Shown in pieces: positions 51,235 through 62,600 of a DNA stretch of 64,000 nucleotides (position 1 is its first letter; every line of letters starts with the position of its first letter). Below the pieces are notes generated by a model. That model did no database searches, was not told where the DNA came from, and was given only the letters and a program-made list of their open reading frames with translations. Source of the stretch: Camarhynchus parvulus (taxonomy: Eukaryota; Chordata; Aves; Passeriformes; Thraupidae); assembly GCF_901933205.1 (NCBI RefSeq), contig NC_044576.1, positions 10,015,024-10,079,023 of the forward strand. The letters are read 5' to 3'. A program made the position numbers and the translations under genes.

Positions 51235-52630
51235 CCAGTGCAGCCAGTAAACCCCACTAACCCAAAAACCTCAACCTCTAGCTCAAGAAAAAAATAACAA
51301 ATTTAATCAGAAGATATGCAACAAGGTTATGTGATAATGAAAGAGATGGGTGGGGAAAAATAACCAAACCAAAAAAAACCCTCAGATTCTTAAATTCTTT
51401 CCAGCAAGCCAAAAAAGGAACATTTTCTTGCTTTTTCTCTTAACCATGCCAGCTGGCATGCTATCTTCTCCAGACAATGCAGAAGCCCTGGTTTCCTTTT
51501 TTGTATCTCTCAGTTATCCATCTTCACATTGTGCATATCACAGAGATCAGAATTTCTCACAGAGACTGGCCTCACTGCTGAGCTTTCTAAGACTGCTGAT
51601 CTCCAGTCTAGTCTTGATTTCAACTGCTGATTCATCAGCATGTGCCTACCTCAAGGGGTCTAGAAAGGACACTTGTTACACAGAGCAATTAACTTTGGTC
51701 AGCCTGGGAGAGCTTACAGTTCAATCTTTAATAAAGCATCACACCTACAGATAGGTTACCTGCATGGACAGGACTGCTGATTCCACATACCTAAACCTTG
51801 CACTGCTGAAGTGCAAGCAGGCAAATGTTTCTACATCCTCTGCTGGCATGGATTACAGAGGTTTTCAGCCTCTCCAAAACCCCAGCATGAGCCCCCCCTG
51901 AGTGTCCCCTCAAATTCAGGGCACAGTACTTGGAGAATTACCCACTGTCTGAAAAACATTCACTTGGAAAGCTGCTGAACTGCACAGAGGTTATTATTCA
52001 GGAACTTAGATCTGCACATGTTCATTTAAATGTTCTCATTTTAAAAATAAAATCACATGACATTCTATTCCAATGCATCTGTAGAGTCAGTGATTCATCT
52101 AATCAGTTTGCTCTTGTGAAGTCTCATTTACTGAGTCGCTCCAAGTACAAATAGCTCTTAAATTGTTTTACTGAATTATTTCATGGCAGTTACAGGAGGA
52201 TGAGTTGAAAATTTTTTCTTCTGTTCAAAGGCAGAGCTCCTGAAAGTGTCATTTGTGTTAGGCCATGACCTAACTTTCATTGATCCACCACCAACATTGA
52301 AATCTTAACCCTGAAAGATCTCTGGATTTGGGGCACAGTGTGTTACTGTTGGCTTTCTGGGAAAGGGATGAAGAAAAATCTGTATCAGTGTTCCTAAAAA
52401 TAGCAAGCTAGTTCCAGAGCTAGCATTCTGCCTTGCACAACCAATGTTCAGGGAAGGTTTTGAACAACAAAATATAATTAAGCTATATTAGTGTTCATAT
52501 TTATTCATTTACTGCTTTGATCCTGTCACCTCCTCATCAGTTTGCTGCCTGTGGATTTAGTCATTCAAGGTTTGCAGGTCTGCAGCATCTCCACCCAAAC
52601 CATTCACAGGTTTGAAGACTCAGGGGAAGA

Positions 52631-52654
52631 CTGGAACAGACTAAACTGTTCCAG
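52631..52654. repeat. Stem-loop with 9-bp perfect arms
   Basis: CTGGAACAG and CTGTTCCAG flank the six-base loop ACTAAA. The surrounding sequence is ordinary intron, and the function is unknown. Confidence 0.92.
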
Positions 52655-54419
52655 GGCTGGGTCCAGCCTACAGATGATGCCTCTGCCTGCTCCCACTGCA
52701 GTGAGCTCTAAACTAATTAGTACATGATCTGCTGGCACCTTCTACTCTCAGAAGCACGAAGCTCTCCTCAGCTAAGTGTGAAACTATTTACTCAGTTCTC
52801 GGGTTATTGCAGCCTGTGATGAGCTGCTGTGGTTAAAAGCAAGCTGTAAATGCAAGCTAGTTAAATTCATTCCTGTTCTCATCTGAAGTGGGAAGATGGC
52901 AGGACTGATTTCAATCAGCATTTTTAGATGCAGGCTGTTTACATGACATACCTACAATTTCTAATGGCAACCCAGCATTTTAACATACAGCCCTCTTTCC
53001 CTTCTCATCAAGAGTTTTCATGTAAAAAAGATTAAAAAGAGCAGGAACTGTGCAAGGTTTGTAATTTATTCAAGGCTGCAGAGTGAGAAGTGCCGTTATT
53101 TCATGTAACAGCCAGCCATCGAATTAGTGGGGTTAGGATCCCACCTTTCAGCATGAAATCCATTCATGAATTATGTTCTTTATGTTTGGTTAGAAACTAC
53201 AAGAGGAAAAATCCCATAACATGGCGGGGGGAAGAAAAATTGGCCATGGAAATACAATTAAAAGCTTCCCAGCCTGTCTCAGTCTTCAAGGATATATATT
53301 CTGCAAGACTGTTCCCATGATGCAAAGGAGACCTTGGCCTTAACGGTAAACTAATGTCAGGGCATCAGAATGACTGGACAAAACACATTTTATTCTAACT
53401 AGGGTTTAAATGGCAAGTAAATAGTAGGGCCTGCCCTTATTTTAATGGACCAATTACATAATGGAGATCCTTCAACTTCACATTCCAACAACTATGGCTT
53501 CTTCCAGTAACAACAGAATTTTCATGCAAAATATTTTAAAAATTCACTTTTTCAGAAATTTAATTACTCCTTATGAAATAAAGGCAATAAACTGATACCA
53601 AGCAACATTTCATTACATGTCAGACAATTCTGTCAGTTCATAATAGCAGTCCATGTCTGCAGGGAAGCGATACTCAGTCCAAACTTGCTGCTTTAGCATA
53701 TTAGCCTAACAAAATGCTATGTGTCAAAATCACTGATTTATCTTGTTTGGAGTTTTTGAGAAGTTGAGATTTTAGAACAATTTTTGTACTTTGTTTCATA
53801 TTTGAGCAATTCAGATAAACTATCAGTCTTCCTATGAAAGGAACACTTAAAACATTATGCAAAAAAACAACCTACCCCATGAGCACAGGCAGAAACCCAG
53901 ATAACATTTTTTGAAATCTACAAAGGTAGGTTTTGGAAAGCACCCAAGATACCTCAATTTTATTTCCACTACTCAAAATATTTTTTCCCCTTTTAGAAAG
54001 CCTGTATGGAGTCTTTGTTACTAAGTAAATGAATTTAGAAGTCAAATTCTCTCACTACACATGACTTAACTTGCCAATTTTTTAGGATCCAAAATGTGGT
54101 CCAAAAAAGGATTCAGGCATATATTTTTAATGGTTAAGCACTTCATCATGATCCTTTCCTAGGAGCTGCATACATGACTGAACACAAAGCAGAATTCTGT
54201 ACCACCTACTCAGAAACAGCAAACATCCAAGTAGCTCCTTCACGCTGGAAGGAAGATTCTCAAAACACCAATGTGTTGAGCTGAAAGTCTTCCAAGCTTC
54301 TTTTGAGCTTATTTAGACTGTTTTAGACCCATTTTAGAGGTGAGATTCAATTTCAACCAGCCAGGATTGCAGATCTGTATTCCTGACCCCAATATTGGTT
54401 CCAGGCACCCCTAACACAG

Positions 54420-54665
54420 TCAGGAGCTGGCAGCCAGGCTCTTGTCACTGCACAGGGACCTGAAGGCCACTGTCACTCCTCTCACAGCAGCCTGGCTGTG
54501 CACACCCACGGCCACAGAGCATCTGCTGCTGTCTAACCCTGCAGCAGCCGTCCTGGGCATGCTCCACACTGCTGCCCAGGGTACACAGAGGGGCTCTGGC
54601 TGCACAGCGCCCCTTGCAAAACAAACCATCATGAGACAGATTAAATCAGGAACCCTGAAGTGAGA
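54420..54665. other. GC-rich intronic patch, unassigned
   Basis: Dense CAGCC, CTGCTG and CACACC-type sequence occurs with few CpGs. Overlapping frames on both strands (73 codons plus, 116 codons minus) reflect the scarcity of stops. It lies 0.75 kb from the promoter-like block, and the two may belong to one old insertion, but I see no shared ends. Confidence 0.35.
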
Positions 54666-55400
54666 AGTCCCATGAAATCCAGACACTATCTGTAGCCTTA
54701 AATGCCCCTTCAGGAACAATAGAGCAAGCACTGTAATAATTCTATACCTCTTAAAAATATGTATTTGCACATGAGGACTCTCACTGACTTAATTCTGAAC
54801 CCTCATCCGGAGGTTTCTTCACATGAATAAGATCCAAATAACTGTATAAGTCCATAAGTAAATTCAGCAGAAAGTGTAGCTAAGATAGACATTGCATTAG
54901 TCAAATAACTTCATTAGGATCTAAGATTCATTGTTCACATCCTTTAACTCAACTGAAGTTACATAGAAATCAGCTAGGGAAGTATCATTAAGGAAAAGCT
55001 GGCTTCTCTTTTGTCTTAAAAAACTTTTTATACAAAAAGCAAATTTATAAAAGCAGAACCATGGCTTCCTGATGTGTACTATCAAAATGAAAATAAATAA
55101 ACCAAGAAATTGCTAAAGAGTTATGTAAAAAAATTTCAGACTGTACTAGTCACTCAAAAAACCTTTAGTGGCTGGACATATACTTCATTAGTTGCTTAGG
55201 AAGAAGACAAGACAGAAGGTTGGTTAAAGAAATTACAAACCTATTTTCAAAGGAATTATTAATGTCTTTCCCAGAGTTTTCCCACTTGTAAAATCAAATA
55301 CTATTTTGATTTACTACTACTTAGTTTTAAGCCAGCCTGTCCCCAGATTTTACTACTTCACTGGGCTACTCAAAATATATTTGATTACTGTAAAATTTAC

Positions 55401-55567
55401 CTGTTTGCAAAACACTCGTCTACACATTTTTCAGCCTCCTTCTCCAGCGTCACAGCACATGTTGCAGTTGAGATGGACACGATACAGAGAATATCATCAT
55501 ACAATTTCAGAAAGCTTCAACCCACACAGAGTAACATCACTCCACTTTAGAAAGCTGCAAGCATCTG
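55401..55567 (-). other. Putative non-coding first exon following the promoter-like block
   Basis: If transcription begins about 25-30 bp after the ATAAAAG at 55591-55597, the first exon would be about 165 nt and end at the donor-like AAACAG/GTAAAT. It has several ATGs with short frames only, for instance one starting MCCDAGEGG then a stop. As a first exon it would be essentially 5' untranslated. Splicing to the NRG3 exon about 24 kb away is pure inference. Confidence 0.2.
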
Positions 55568-55760
55568 CCCTTCTGATTCTTCAGCCCAGCCTTTTATCCC
55601 CTCCTGTTGATGCATTGCACCTGTGTGCCCTCTGCTCCCTTTGGTGGTTGGTCAGTGCCCCTGGGCACTCCATGGCTCATCAGCTCCAATAGGATTCACC
55701 TGCTGCTCACAGCTGCAGCCCATTGGGGATGAGGCTCAGCCCAGCCCCACCCCAATCACC
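55565..55760 (-). promoter_or_regulatory. Promoter-like block in NRG3 sense orientation (alternative promoter or LTR-like)
   Basis: Read on the minus strand, the block contains in order: an Sp1-like GGGGTGGGGC (55744-55753), a CCAAT box on the minus strand (55722-55726) and a CCAAT on the plus strand (55686-55690), then GGGGATAAAAGG with the TATA-like ATAAAAG at 55591-55597. A start site would be expected near 55565-55570. The block is GC-rich but I see no CpG in it, unlike a housekeeping island. Downstream on the same strand is a good donor (AAACAG then GTAAAT, junction at 55401/55400). The layout fits either an intron-1 promoter of NRG3 or the U3 part of a decayed endogenous-retrovirus LTR. 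I find no clear TG...CA ends, target duplication or following poly(A) signal, so the LTR reading is not demonstrated. Confidence 0.35.
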
Positions 55761-55769
55761 ACAAACTAC

Positions 55770-56335
55770 CTACACCTACAGGACCTGCACCTCTTCACTC
55801 AGCATCTCCCTCCATCAGGAGCATTCACTCCACAATTTCACATTTGCTGTGCAGCTCAGTGTCTCTTGCACTCCTTCAATGCTTTCAAAGAGATAAATTT
55901 GCAGGCACTGTCCTTTCTGCTGAGAGATGGTTAAAACAGACCATTTCTTTTGTTACAAAAGCCTGGCCTCAGTGATCCACACACACTGACACCACCACTC
56001 AGCTCTGCTTGTTTGGGAAAGCAGCCAAACAGCTGAAGAGGCAGAAAGAAAAACCCACAGACCATCAGTGCGTGCAGAACACAGCAGCTATTTATTGCTC
56101 AGCATCCAGGTCGTTCTAACACCACTGTGATTCTCCTGCACACAAATCTGCACTCAAGTACTGATGCAGAGCTTGCCTCTTTCTTGCAGGGGCCTTTCCA
56201 AACCCAGCAGAAAAGTTCCCTGAGTTAGCAGAGCCATTGCCTCTCCAGCTCCTGTGCTCATTTCCCAGCACTCCCAGAACAATGGATGAGGATGCAATAG
56301 CAGGAGCCTCATGAGAAAGGTCACATGCAAATACT
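55770..56335. other. C-rich region beside the promoter-like block
   Basis: The higher GC composition continues past the promoter-like block to about 56.3 kb. On the minus strand an AATAAATA is followed by GCTGCTGTGTTCTGC near 56.08-56.10 kb, which resembles a poly(A) signal. In the minus direction it comes before the TATA-like element, so it does not complete a standard LTR order. It is otherwise unassigned. Confidence 0.3.
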
Positions 56336-57430
56336 CAATAGGTAATAACAGCTTAATGATAGGGGAAAAAAAATAAGGTCAAATTAATTCCTTTGACTTA
56401 GCTTCTCCCCATAACCTATGGACAGGAAAGGAATCTGATGGTTTACAAAAGTAGAGTCACACTGAACACATATGAAATCTGTGAAAATAAACTTATGCAA
56501 AACAGAGATGCAGCTATTGCCATAAAAATGCAATTGTGACTCTGAATTTTGAGACTGAATCATTAATGTTGGGAAGTCCAAATTCCTGCTTAAACAGGGA
56601 TAGCAGTAAGTATTTTTCCCTTACCTCCAGAGCAATAATCTCTGGATAGGGCATCTAAAATAAGCATGTATGCATGTGGCAGAGCTGCCTTACAATAATA
56701 CTGTTGCTAAAACTGAATTTAAAAAAATAAACAACAAAAAAAAAACTGCTTTCAAAACTTAGGCCTATTTAATTTGCTTTCCAGAAAACACACAATGAAA
56801 ACTTAGGAACACTTTTTAATAGATCCATTTTGACAACAAATGGGATACTCTATTTCACTTATTTTCCAATCTATTCTCTTCAGCTGAGGTCTTCATTAAT
56901 TATTTTTAGCAATTAGAAAATCCATTAGCAAACTATTTATTCAAACCCCTAAGTGAAATAAATTCAAGTTCAAATAGTTTGAAATAGTCCTTGAAGTAGT
57001 TTTTTAGATGCTCCAAGTATAAATGTTTGCCTATATTTTATCCTACATAGGGACTACATGTTATTACTTTTGTACTATTTATTGAGTATACAAATGAAAC
57101 TACATGGAAGTGGGAAAAAAACCACAAGGTTAGAGACAAGCAGTGAGTAGTGTGTGATGAACAGTCAGCTTGGAAAAGCTGCAGTTTGGCTGTTCTTTTC
57201 AAAGACCTGCAGATATTCTTTCAGCTGTTCTTTGTTCACCTAGGAAGAACTCATCCAAGCCCAGAAGAATCTTTGCCTTTTAAGTTGCAGAGAGGGCAAA
57301 AATTATAATTTCATTTGCTTTTCATCCAAGCTAGTGACATGAGAATTACAAGTAGGAGGAAAACTCTTCGTTTTTGTTTTCATAGGAAACTGGCGCTGCC
57401 CTCAGATGTACCAAAAACATGGCACACCCT

Positions 57431-57477
57431 GCTGCTCTTACCAAACTGATTTTGGTAAGCAGCAGCATGGATCCATG
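57431..57477. repeat. Imperfect hairpin plus adjacent 12-bp palindrome
   Basis: GCTGCTCTTACCAAA (57431-57445) pairs with TTTGGTAAGCAGCAGC (57451-57466) except for one unpaired base, across the loop CTGAT. It is immediately followed by the perfect palindrome CATGGATCCATG (57466-57477). Together they form a compact self-complementary cluster. Confidence 0.88.
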
Positions 57478-58486
57478 TGTTCTGGAACACCAGAAGGCAT
57501 CACATGTGGCTCGAGGAGCAGCTTTGGCTAACGTGCCAAACGTGGCACAGTGACCAGCAAATTGATTCTATTCAGCTGCAACCAGGACTTGTGGAGACCC
57601 CATCTCTAGAGACAGCTACTCACAGATATACCTGTCTGAATAATACCTATAAGTATTATTTCTTCATAATTTTGGCCTCTTCCCATATCATTCTATATAC
57701 ACAGGGATATTAAAAAACATTAAAATAAGCTTCAAGTCAATGGGAATTTTATACCCAAAATTTTGGCATTTCCTTCTTACCATTACAAAATTAACAGATC
57801 AGATGTAATTTCATTCTCAGCTACAACACTATACTTGTTTTTAATACATTCAGAAAACATTAAACTTGTAATGTTTCTCTATATTTAACAGTACTTAGTC
57901 CATTTAGTTTTTTTCTAATGTAATTCCCTGTATTTATTTCTTCCAGTTTTATAAGGCACAGGCATATCTCCTCTGAACATTTAATAATAGCATAAACTCA
58001 CATGCAGTAAGAAAGCCTATTTTATAAAAAAACTACAAATGGTCTAGGTAAAGGAACAATTATTTATTACTCAGTAGTGTAAGTGGAGATATTTCAGAGG
58101 ATATTTATTATCATGCATTTGCTGTGAGTGCTCTTGTAGCTCTGCCACAGCAGAGCCTGCATGATGCCAGTGGCTTGCTGAGTCCTGATGGGAGGACTCA
58201 CTGAGCTCCCTGGAATGGGTTTCTCCTTCTCCTTTCACACACACTGAACTTCCAGTAAAAAGAATGATATAATAAGAACAAAGCACTCTGGAGAACATCA
58301 GAGAAGGATCTCTGAGACAGAGATGGCAGACAGCCATGCTGCATCCAGAATGTCTTTAAGGAAAAATGAACAAAGCGAGACTGTAGTTAAAAAGAAACAG
58401 ATACTCCTGTCCTTCAGTAGCTGATCTTCAATTATTAGACACAGTAATTTATTGCTGGGTGAGATTTACTTTATCACTGCATTACC

Positions 58487-58790
58487 ATGTTTAAAGGATG
58501 GCTACAAAGAAGACAGAAACTTCTTGTTTACAAACAATCCCAGGGAAAAATTGAGGAGCATGGGGTACAAGTTTATCCTGGGGAGATTCCAAAAGGGACA
58601 TTTTTCAGAATAAGAACCATTATCCATTGGAATAATCTCCTGAATGAAGTGGTAGATTCCCCAGCACGGGACACTTTCAAAATTTGGCTGGACAGAGTTC
58701 TGGTCCATCTTGTCCAGACCCTGCCTTTGTCAAGAAATACTGGACCAGATGATCACTGAGGTTCCTTCTAACCTGGTGCTCTATAATTAA
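58487..58790 (+). mobile_element. CR1 LINE, 3' end fragment
   Basis: This matches the 3' terminal part of chicken-repeat-1 (CR1) retrotransposons in sense orientation. It contains the recognisable succession GGGGTACAAGTTTATCCTGG, CATTGGAATAATCTCC, GAAGTGGTAGATTCCCC, GGCTGGACAGAGTTCTGG, TGGACCAGATGATCAC and GGTTCCTTCTAACCTGG. It ends in CTATAATT, a decayed form of the short ATTCTATG repeats with which CR1 copies end. The 90-codon open frame at 58487-58759 lies inside the element and is not a gene. The 5' part is missing, the usual result of truncated reverse transcription. There are many point differences from what I remember of the consensus, so the copy looks old. It sits opposite to NRG3 transcription. 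The 5' boundary is approximate. Confidence 0.88.
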
Positions 58791-59086
58791 AGGCAAGTAA
58801 ATACTTCTGCTAAGTACTGGTCTTCATCAGGAACACAAGTCCCTATCTCTTCCAAAATCTTAGCTTCATATGCAAAGCTTCTCTGATGACCTGAAATGCC
58901 TCAATAGGAGACTTAATTAATAATTTTGTGGTTTTTAGACCAGTGGTTCAATGACAACTATTTAATGGGCAATGAACACACACTGCTATGCCATTGGGAT
59001 ATGTGCTAGAATTGCATACAAAGATTTCTTCTTCCAAAAGAGAAGATTTCATACTTCTTCCAACATCATCTTCCTGACCTACTGGT

Positions 59087-59120
59087 GTTTGATGCAGAGC
59101 CTGAAGGTACTGCATCAAAC
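59087..59120. repeat. Stem-loop with 11-bp perfect arms
   Basis: GTTTGATGCAG (59087-59097) and CTGCATCAAAC (59110-59120) are exact reverse complements separated by 12 bases. The hairpin lies about 300 bp past the CR1 fragment and is not part of it. Confidence 0.92.
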
Positions 59121-62079
59121 TTCAATTTTATTTCCTAAAATATCTAGAAATACATTGCATATTGCTTCTCTCCTTTTCAAGGAAGACAAGATCTGCCTTG
59201 GTTAGCTTCAGATGCATGCACTGGCTTGTAATCGATATAAACGACCCCATTACTAATTCATTGCAACTGCAGTTCTGGGACAGGCGTCCACATTTCAAGA
59301 TGCTGGAAGCGTGTTATCTAGAGATCTAAAAAGTTCTCCTCAAACTTCTCTGACCTTGGCAAAGGAAGGACTGGTGAACACACATGCCCCTCACACACTT
59401 TGTAACTGCCCATCCCAAGCTACACATTTGATGAGATCGCCAAATGCCAATCTTCCTACACATCTCAAGGATACAAGATGCAAGGGGTTAATTAACATTA
59501 AGTATATGATATTAAGCAACAGAATGCATGTCAGAGTCCATATAAATACTTAATCTGAAGAATAACTTAGAAAGTACATTTCTGCAGCAGTAAATAATTA
59601 ATCCTCTCTGATCAATACAGAAATGACAGTAATTAGAGAAAATAAGACAGCACTGAAACCATTAAGACACTTTTTTGAAGCTGGGATGTTTTTGATGCAG
59701 TTATGTTCTTTGTTTACTGTAAAGTTATTCCAACAGGGACAGAAAACCACATATTTTTGAGTGCTAAAACAGTCCAATGTTTATCTTAAGCAACATTTCA
59801 GGAACTTGTGCAAGTTAAAAAAAAAATTGCAGTAAATTTCCCACAATTTATGCAGCCCCTCTTTTCCTAGGGTAGCATTCTCCATTACTATAGATCATCA
59901 CAGTTTAAAATATTTGTGCATTTGCCAATGTGTCACAAAATGCATATTTTTCTTTTTTATTCCTTAGAATTGCACAGCAATCTGTTTAGCTAGGGCCTCT
60001 TGGTTTATAATTTCTTCTTGTAACAAATAAGATGCACACAAGCAAACTGTTTCAGCCCAAATGAAAACAAAACCAAAAAATGTTACCATTGAAATGGCAT
60101 TTATCAGCTGTCAGACTGATGTGAGAAACTGAGTTAGTATTTCAAATACCAGTCTGTGCAAATAAAAAAGTGTTCTGATCCCCTCACCATGTTTTTTTCT
60201 GTAAATACCAATTTACATTCTGAAACTATGCGGCAACAAAAGATGCAGTTAAGCTTTTTTCTTGAAGTTTGCATAAACATGCCAGCAAACTAAATATAAA
60301 TCCTAAATCTGCTATTACAAGTACAGCCTTTAAAAACAAACCAAATCCTTTAAATTTTCCCTGAACATATTTGTGCATGTAAAGAATTATTTCAATTCAA
60401 TCCAGAGGAGTTTAAGAACTTTCAATTTGCAGTTAAGTTCCAGCATATACAAAGAGAAAGGGAATTTAAGATATGATGCTGGGTAAGCAACAGGACAGTA
60501 GAGGAGTCAGTGTATAGAGAAACCCATGTAATAGTATTAAAAGGCAAAGCAGTTTTAAAAAAATCTGAGAAAATCTTAGTCTATTTTGAGATCTCATCCT
60601 CATGGTCCCATTGCATGGGTTTCAGTTCTCTAGCTACAAAATGAAATGCTTTAAATCCCACCAAAATTTAAATTTGGACTTAAGATTCCATTGGTGTACA
60701 AAGCAAACGAAAGGCAGCATGCTGTGCACATCCTACACACCAAGGCAGTTTGAGATCCAATATTACATTTATGCTTGAAATTTGTCCAGCAATATCCTGA
60801 CCCCTGAGGATACTCAAACAGCCAATGATTAAACACATTTTTTAAGGGGAAAACAAGCAAAATCCAAGCCTCATTCAAATCTAATGCACGTTATAGAATA
60901 CATTTAGGGGCAAGAAACCAATAAGTATATTATATAGTGTTAGAAAAAAAGAAAGGTTTGTTACAGTTGATTGCTGTATGTTGACAGAAGTCATACATGA
61001 TTTTTACAGGATAGTCTTTGGAATTACTTTGTATCAACAGCCACACCAAAAATTACTCTGAAGCAGTAAAGAATCTGAATTTGAAGTGAACTGCTATGTT
61101 ACAGTTATGTACTTCAATACCATGATGTCATCTGCATATTTTTCAAAGTGGAAAATAAATGGAAGATGATAATCACAAAACAACTTGAGCCAAAGACTGC
61201 ACTGCTCTTTGTGTGGAACACCATAGGAAGAGACCATGAAACTGCATGTTTCTACTACCACTACTGTATTTGCCATCACAGCTCTTATGGAGTTGTAATA
61301 TTAACACAGTGCAAACAGCAATGAAAATATTTGCAGAGTAACCAGTGCCAGAGATGTCAATGATAAAGTAAAGAATTTCAACACAGACTGTTCTGAAAAA
61401 TATGAATAAACAGACAAGTAGAAAGACTGGCTTAAACAGTAACGGAGAGAAAATGGGCAGATAACATGCATGCAGCTCTCTGCAGGTACAGGGCCTCCTT
61501 CAGCACATCTCCAAAAACAGGGTTTGGGTTCCTGTTGGCTCACTAGCACAACACAGCAACACTTGAGATAAATAGCATAACTGAAAGGCTGCAGCACAAA
61601 AATCAAACACCTCACATGGAAGTACTTTCCTCAAACATCAATATATCATCCACTATGTTTCATAATGAAAATCTCCCTCCAAAAATCCCCTCCAGCCTTA
61701 CTGTCCTGCACAGATACAATGCTCTCCTGAAATATTGCAGTGCTATCTACCTTTCCAGCATAGAGACACTGCCACTTGTACACTATGCACCACTACAAAA
61801 GGCCATCTCTTTCCTCAGATTGGAAAATTCCCTTTTTTTTAAACAAATTTATGCAAGGGGAAAATTAATGGTTACCAACACAGCTTAAGTATATTAAAGC
61901 ACAGTAAGGAAAACCAAGAATCCGTCCCTTTCCAGCACCTGCTTTCTTCATGCAGATTTCCCCCCTCCTCTGGCCATACAGGGGAATCTATGTGGGTTTT
62001 GCTGCTGCTGTTCAATTAAAAGTCTAGCAAAACAAGTTATTTAAGTTGCTAATTAATTACTACTCTGTGCATGCTATAT

Positions 62080-62600
62080 TCTTTGTTACCAGTACTGTTG
62101 TGCAGCTCTGCTTACTCCTTGAACCCACGTATCTACAATTATTGTTAATGTGTGGTAGGACATGAAAAGGTTCAGCTTCCCTGCTCGACAGTTTTTCCCG
62201 TTTACTTTTAGCAGGGTTGCTGCAGGAATTTGGAGCTCTCCGAAGTTCTGAAACAGCAACGTTGAAGCAGTGGAAAAGGCAAATGTGTGCGAAAGAGAGG
62301 CAGCAGCAGAGGGACTTAAAGCCAGTCACATTTTGCCTGTTGTGACCCAGCAGAAAAAACAGCACAGTGCAGGTGACAAATGAGAGGAGTCTGTGCTGCC
62401 GGTGTAATCCAAGACATATCTGTTAGAAACACAAAACACAGCAGGAGTGGTGTTGTCTGTGAGATACGGCTCTTCCAGAAAAAGGTCAATACTGATGTGG
62501 ATGGAGATACAGGGGCAGCACAATGCAGGGGGATATCTGGCTCCACACTATCAGCACTGACAATCTGACAGGGCCCAGTGAGGGGTGGCTTTATCAAAAG
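62080..62600. other. CpG-bearing, GC-richer intronic patch
   Basis: About eight CpGs are spread over the stretch, for example in CCACGTAT, CTCGACAG, CCCGTTTAC, CTCCGAAG, CAACGTTG, TGCGAAAG, GCCGGTG and TACGGCTC. This is more than in neighbouring intron. Overlapping frames of 60-110 codons on both strands show no recognisable domain. It is a candidate conserved non-coding element or unknown old repeat, and I cannot decide between them by eye. Confidence 0.25.

Noticed and set aside
55400..56340. Complete solo LTR of an endogenous retrovirus
   Set aside because: No TG...CA termini, no target-site duplication, and no poly(A) signal after the TATA-like element in the same direction. Left as an alternative to a promoter.
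58487..58759. 90-codon plus-strand frame as a host gene
   Set aside because: It lies entirely within the CR1 3' fragment, a copy too short and diverged to encode a working protein.
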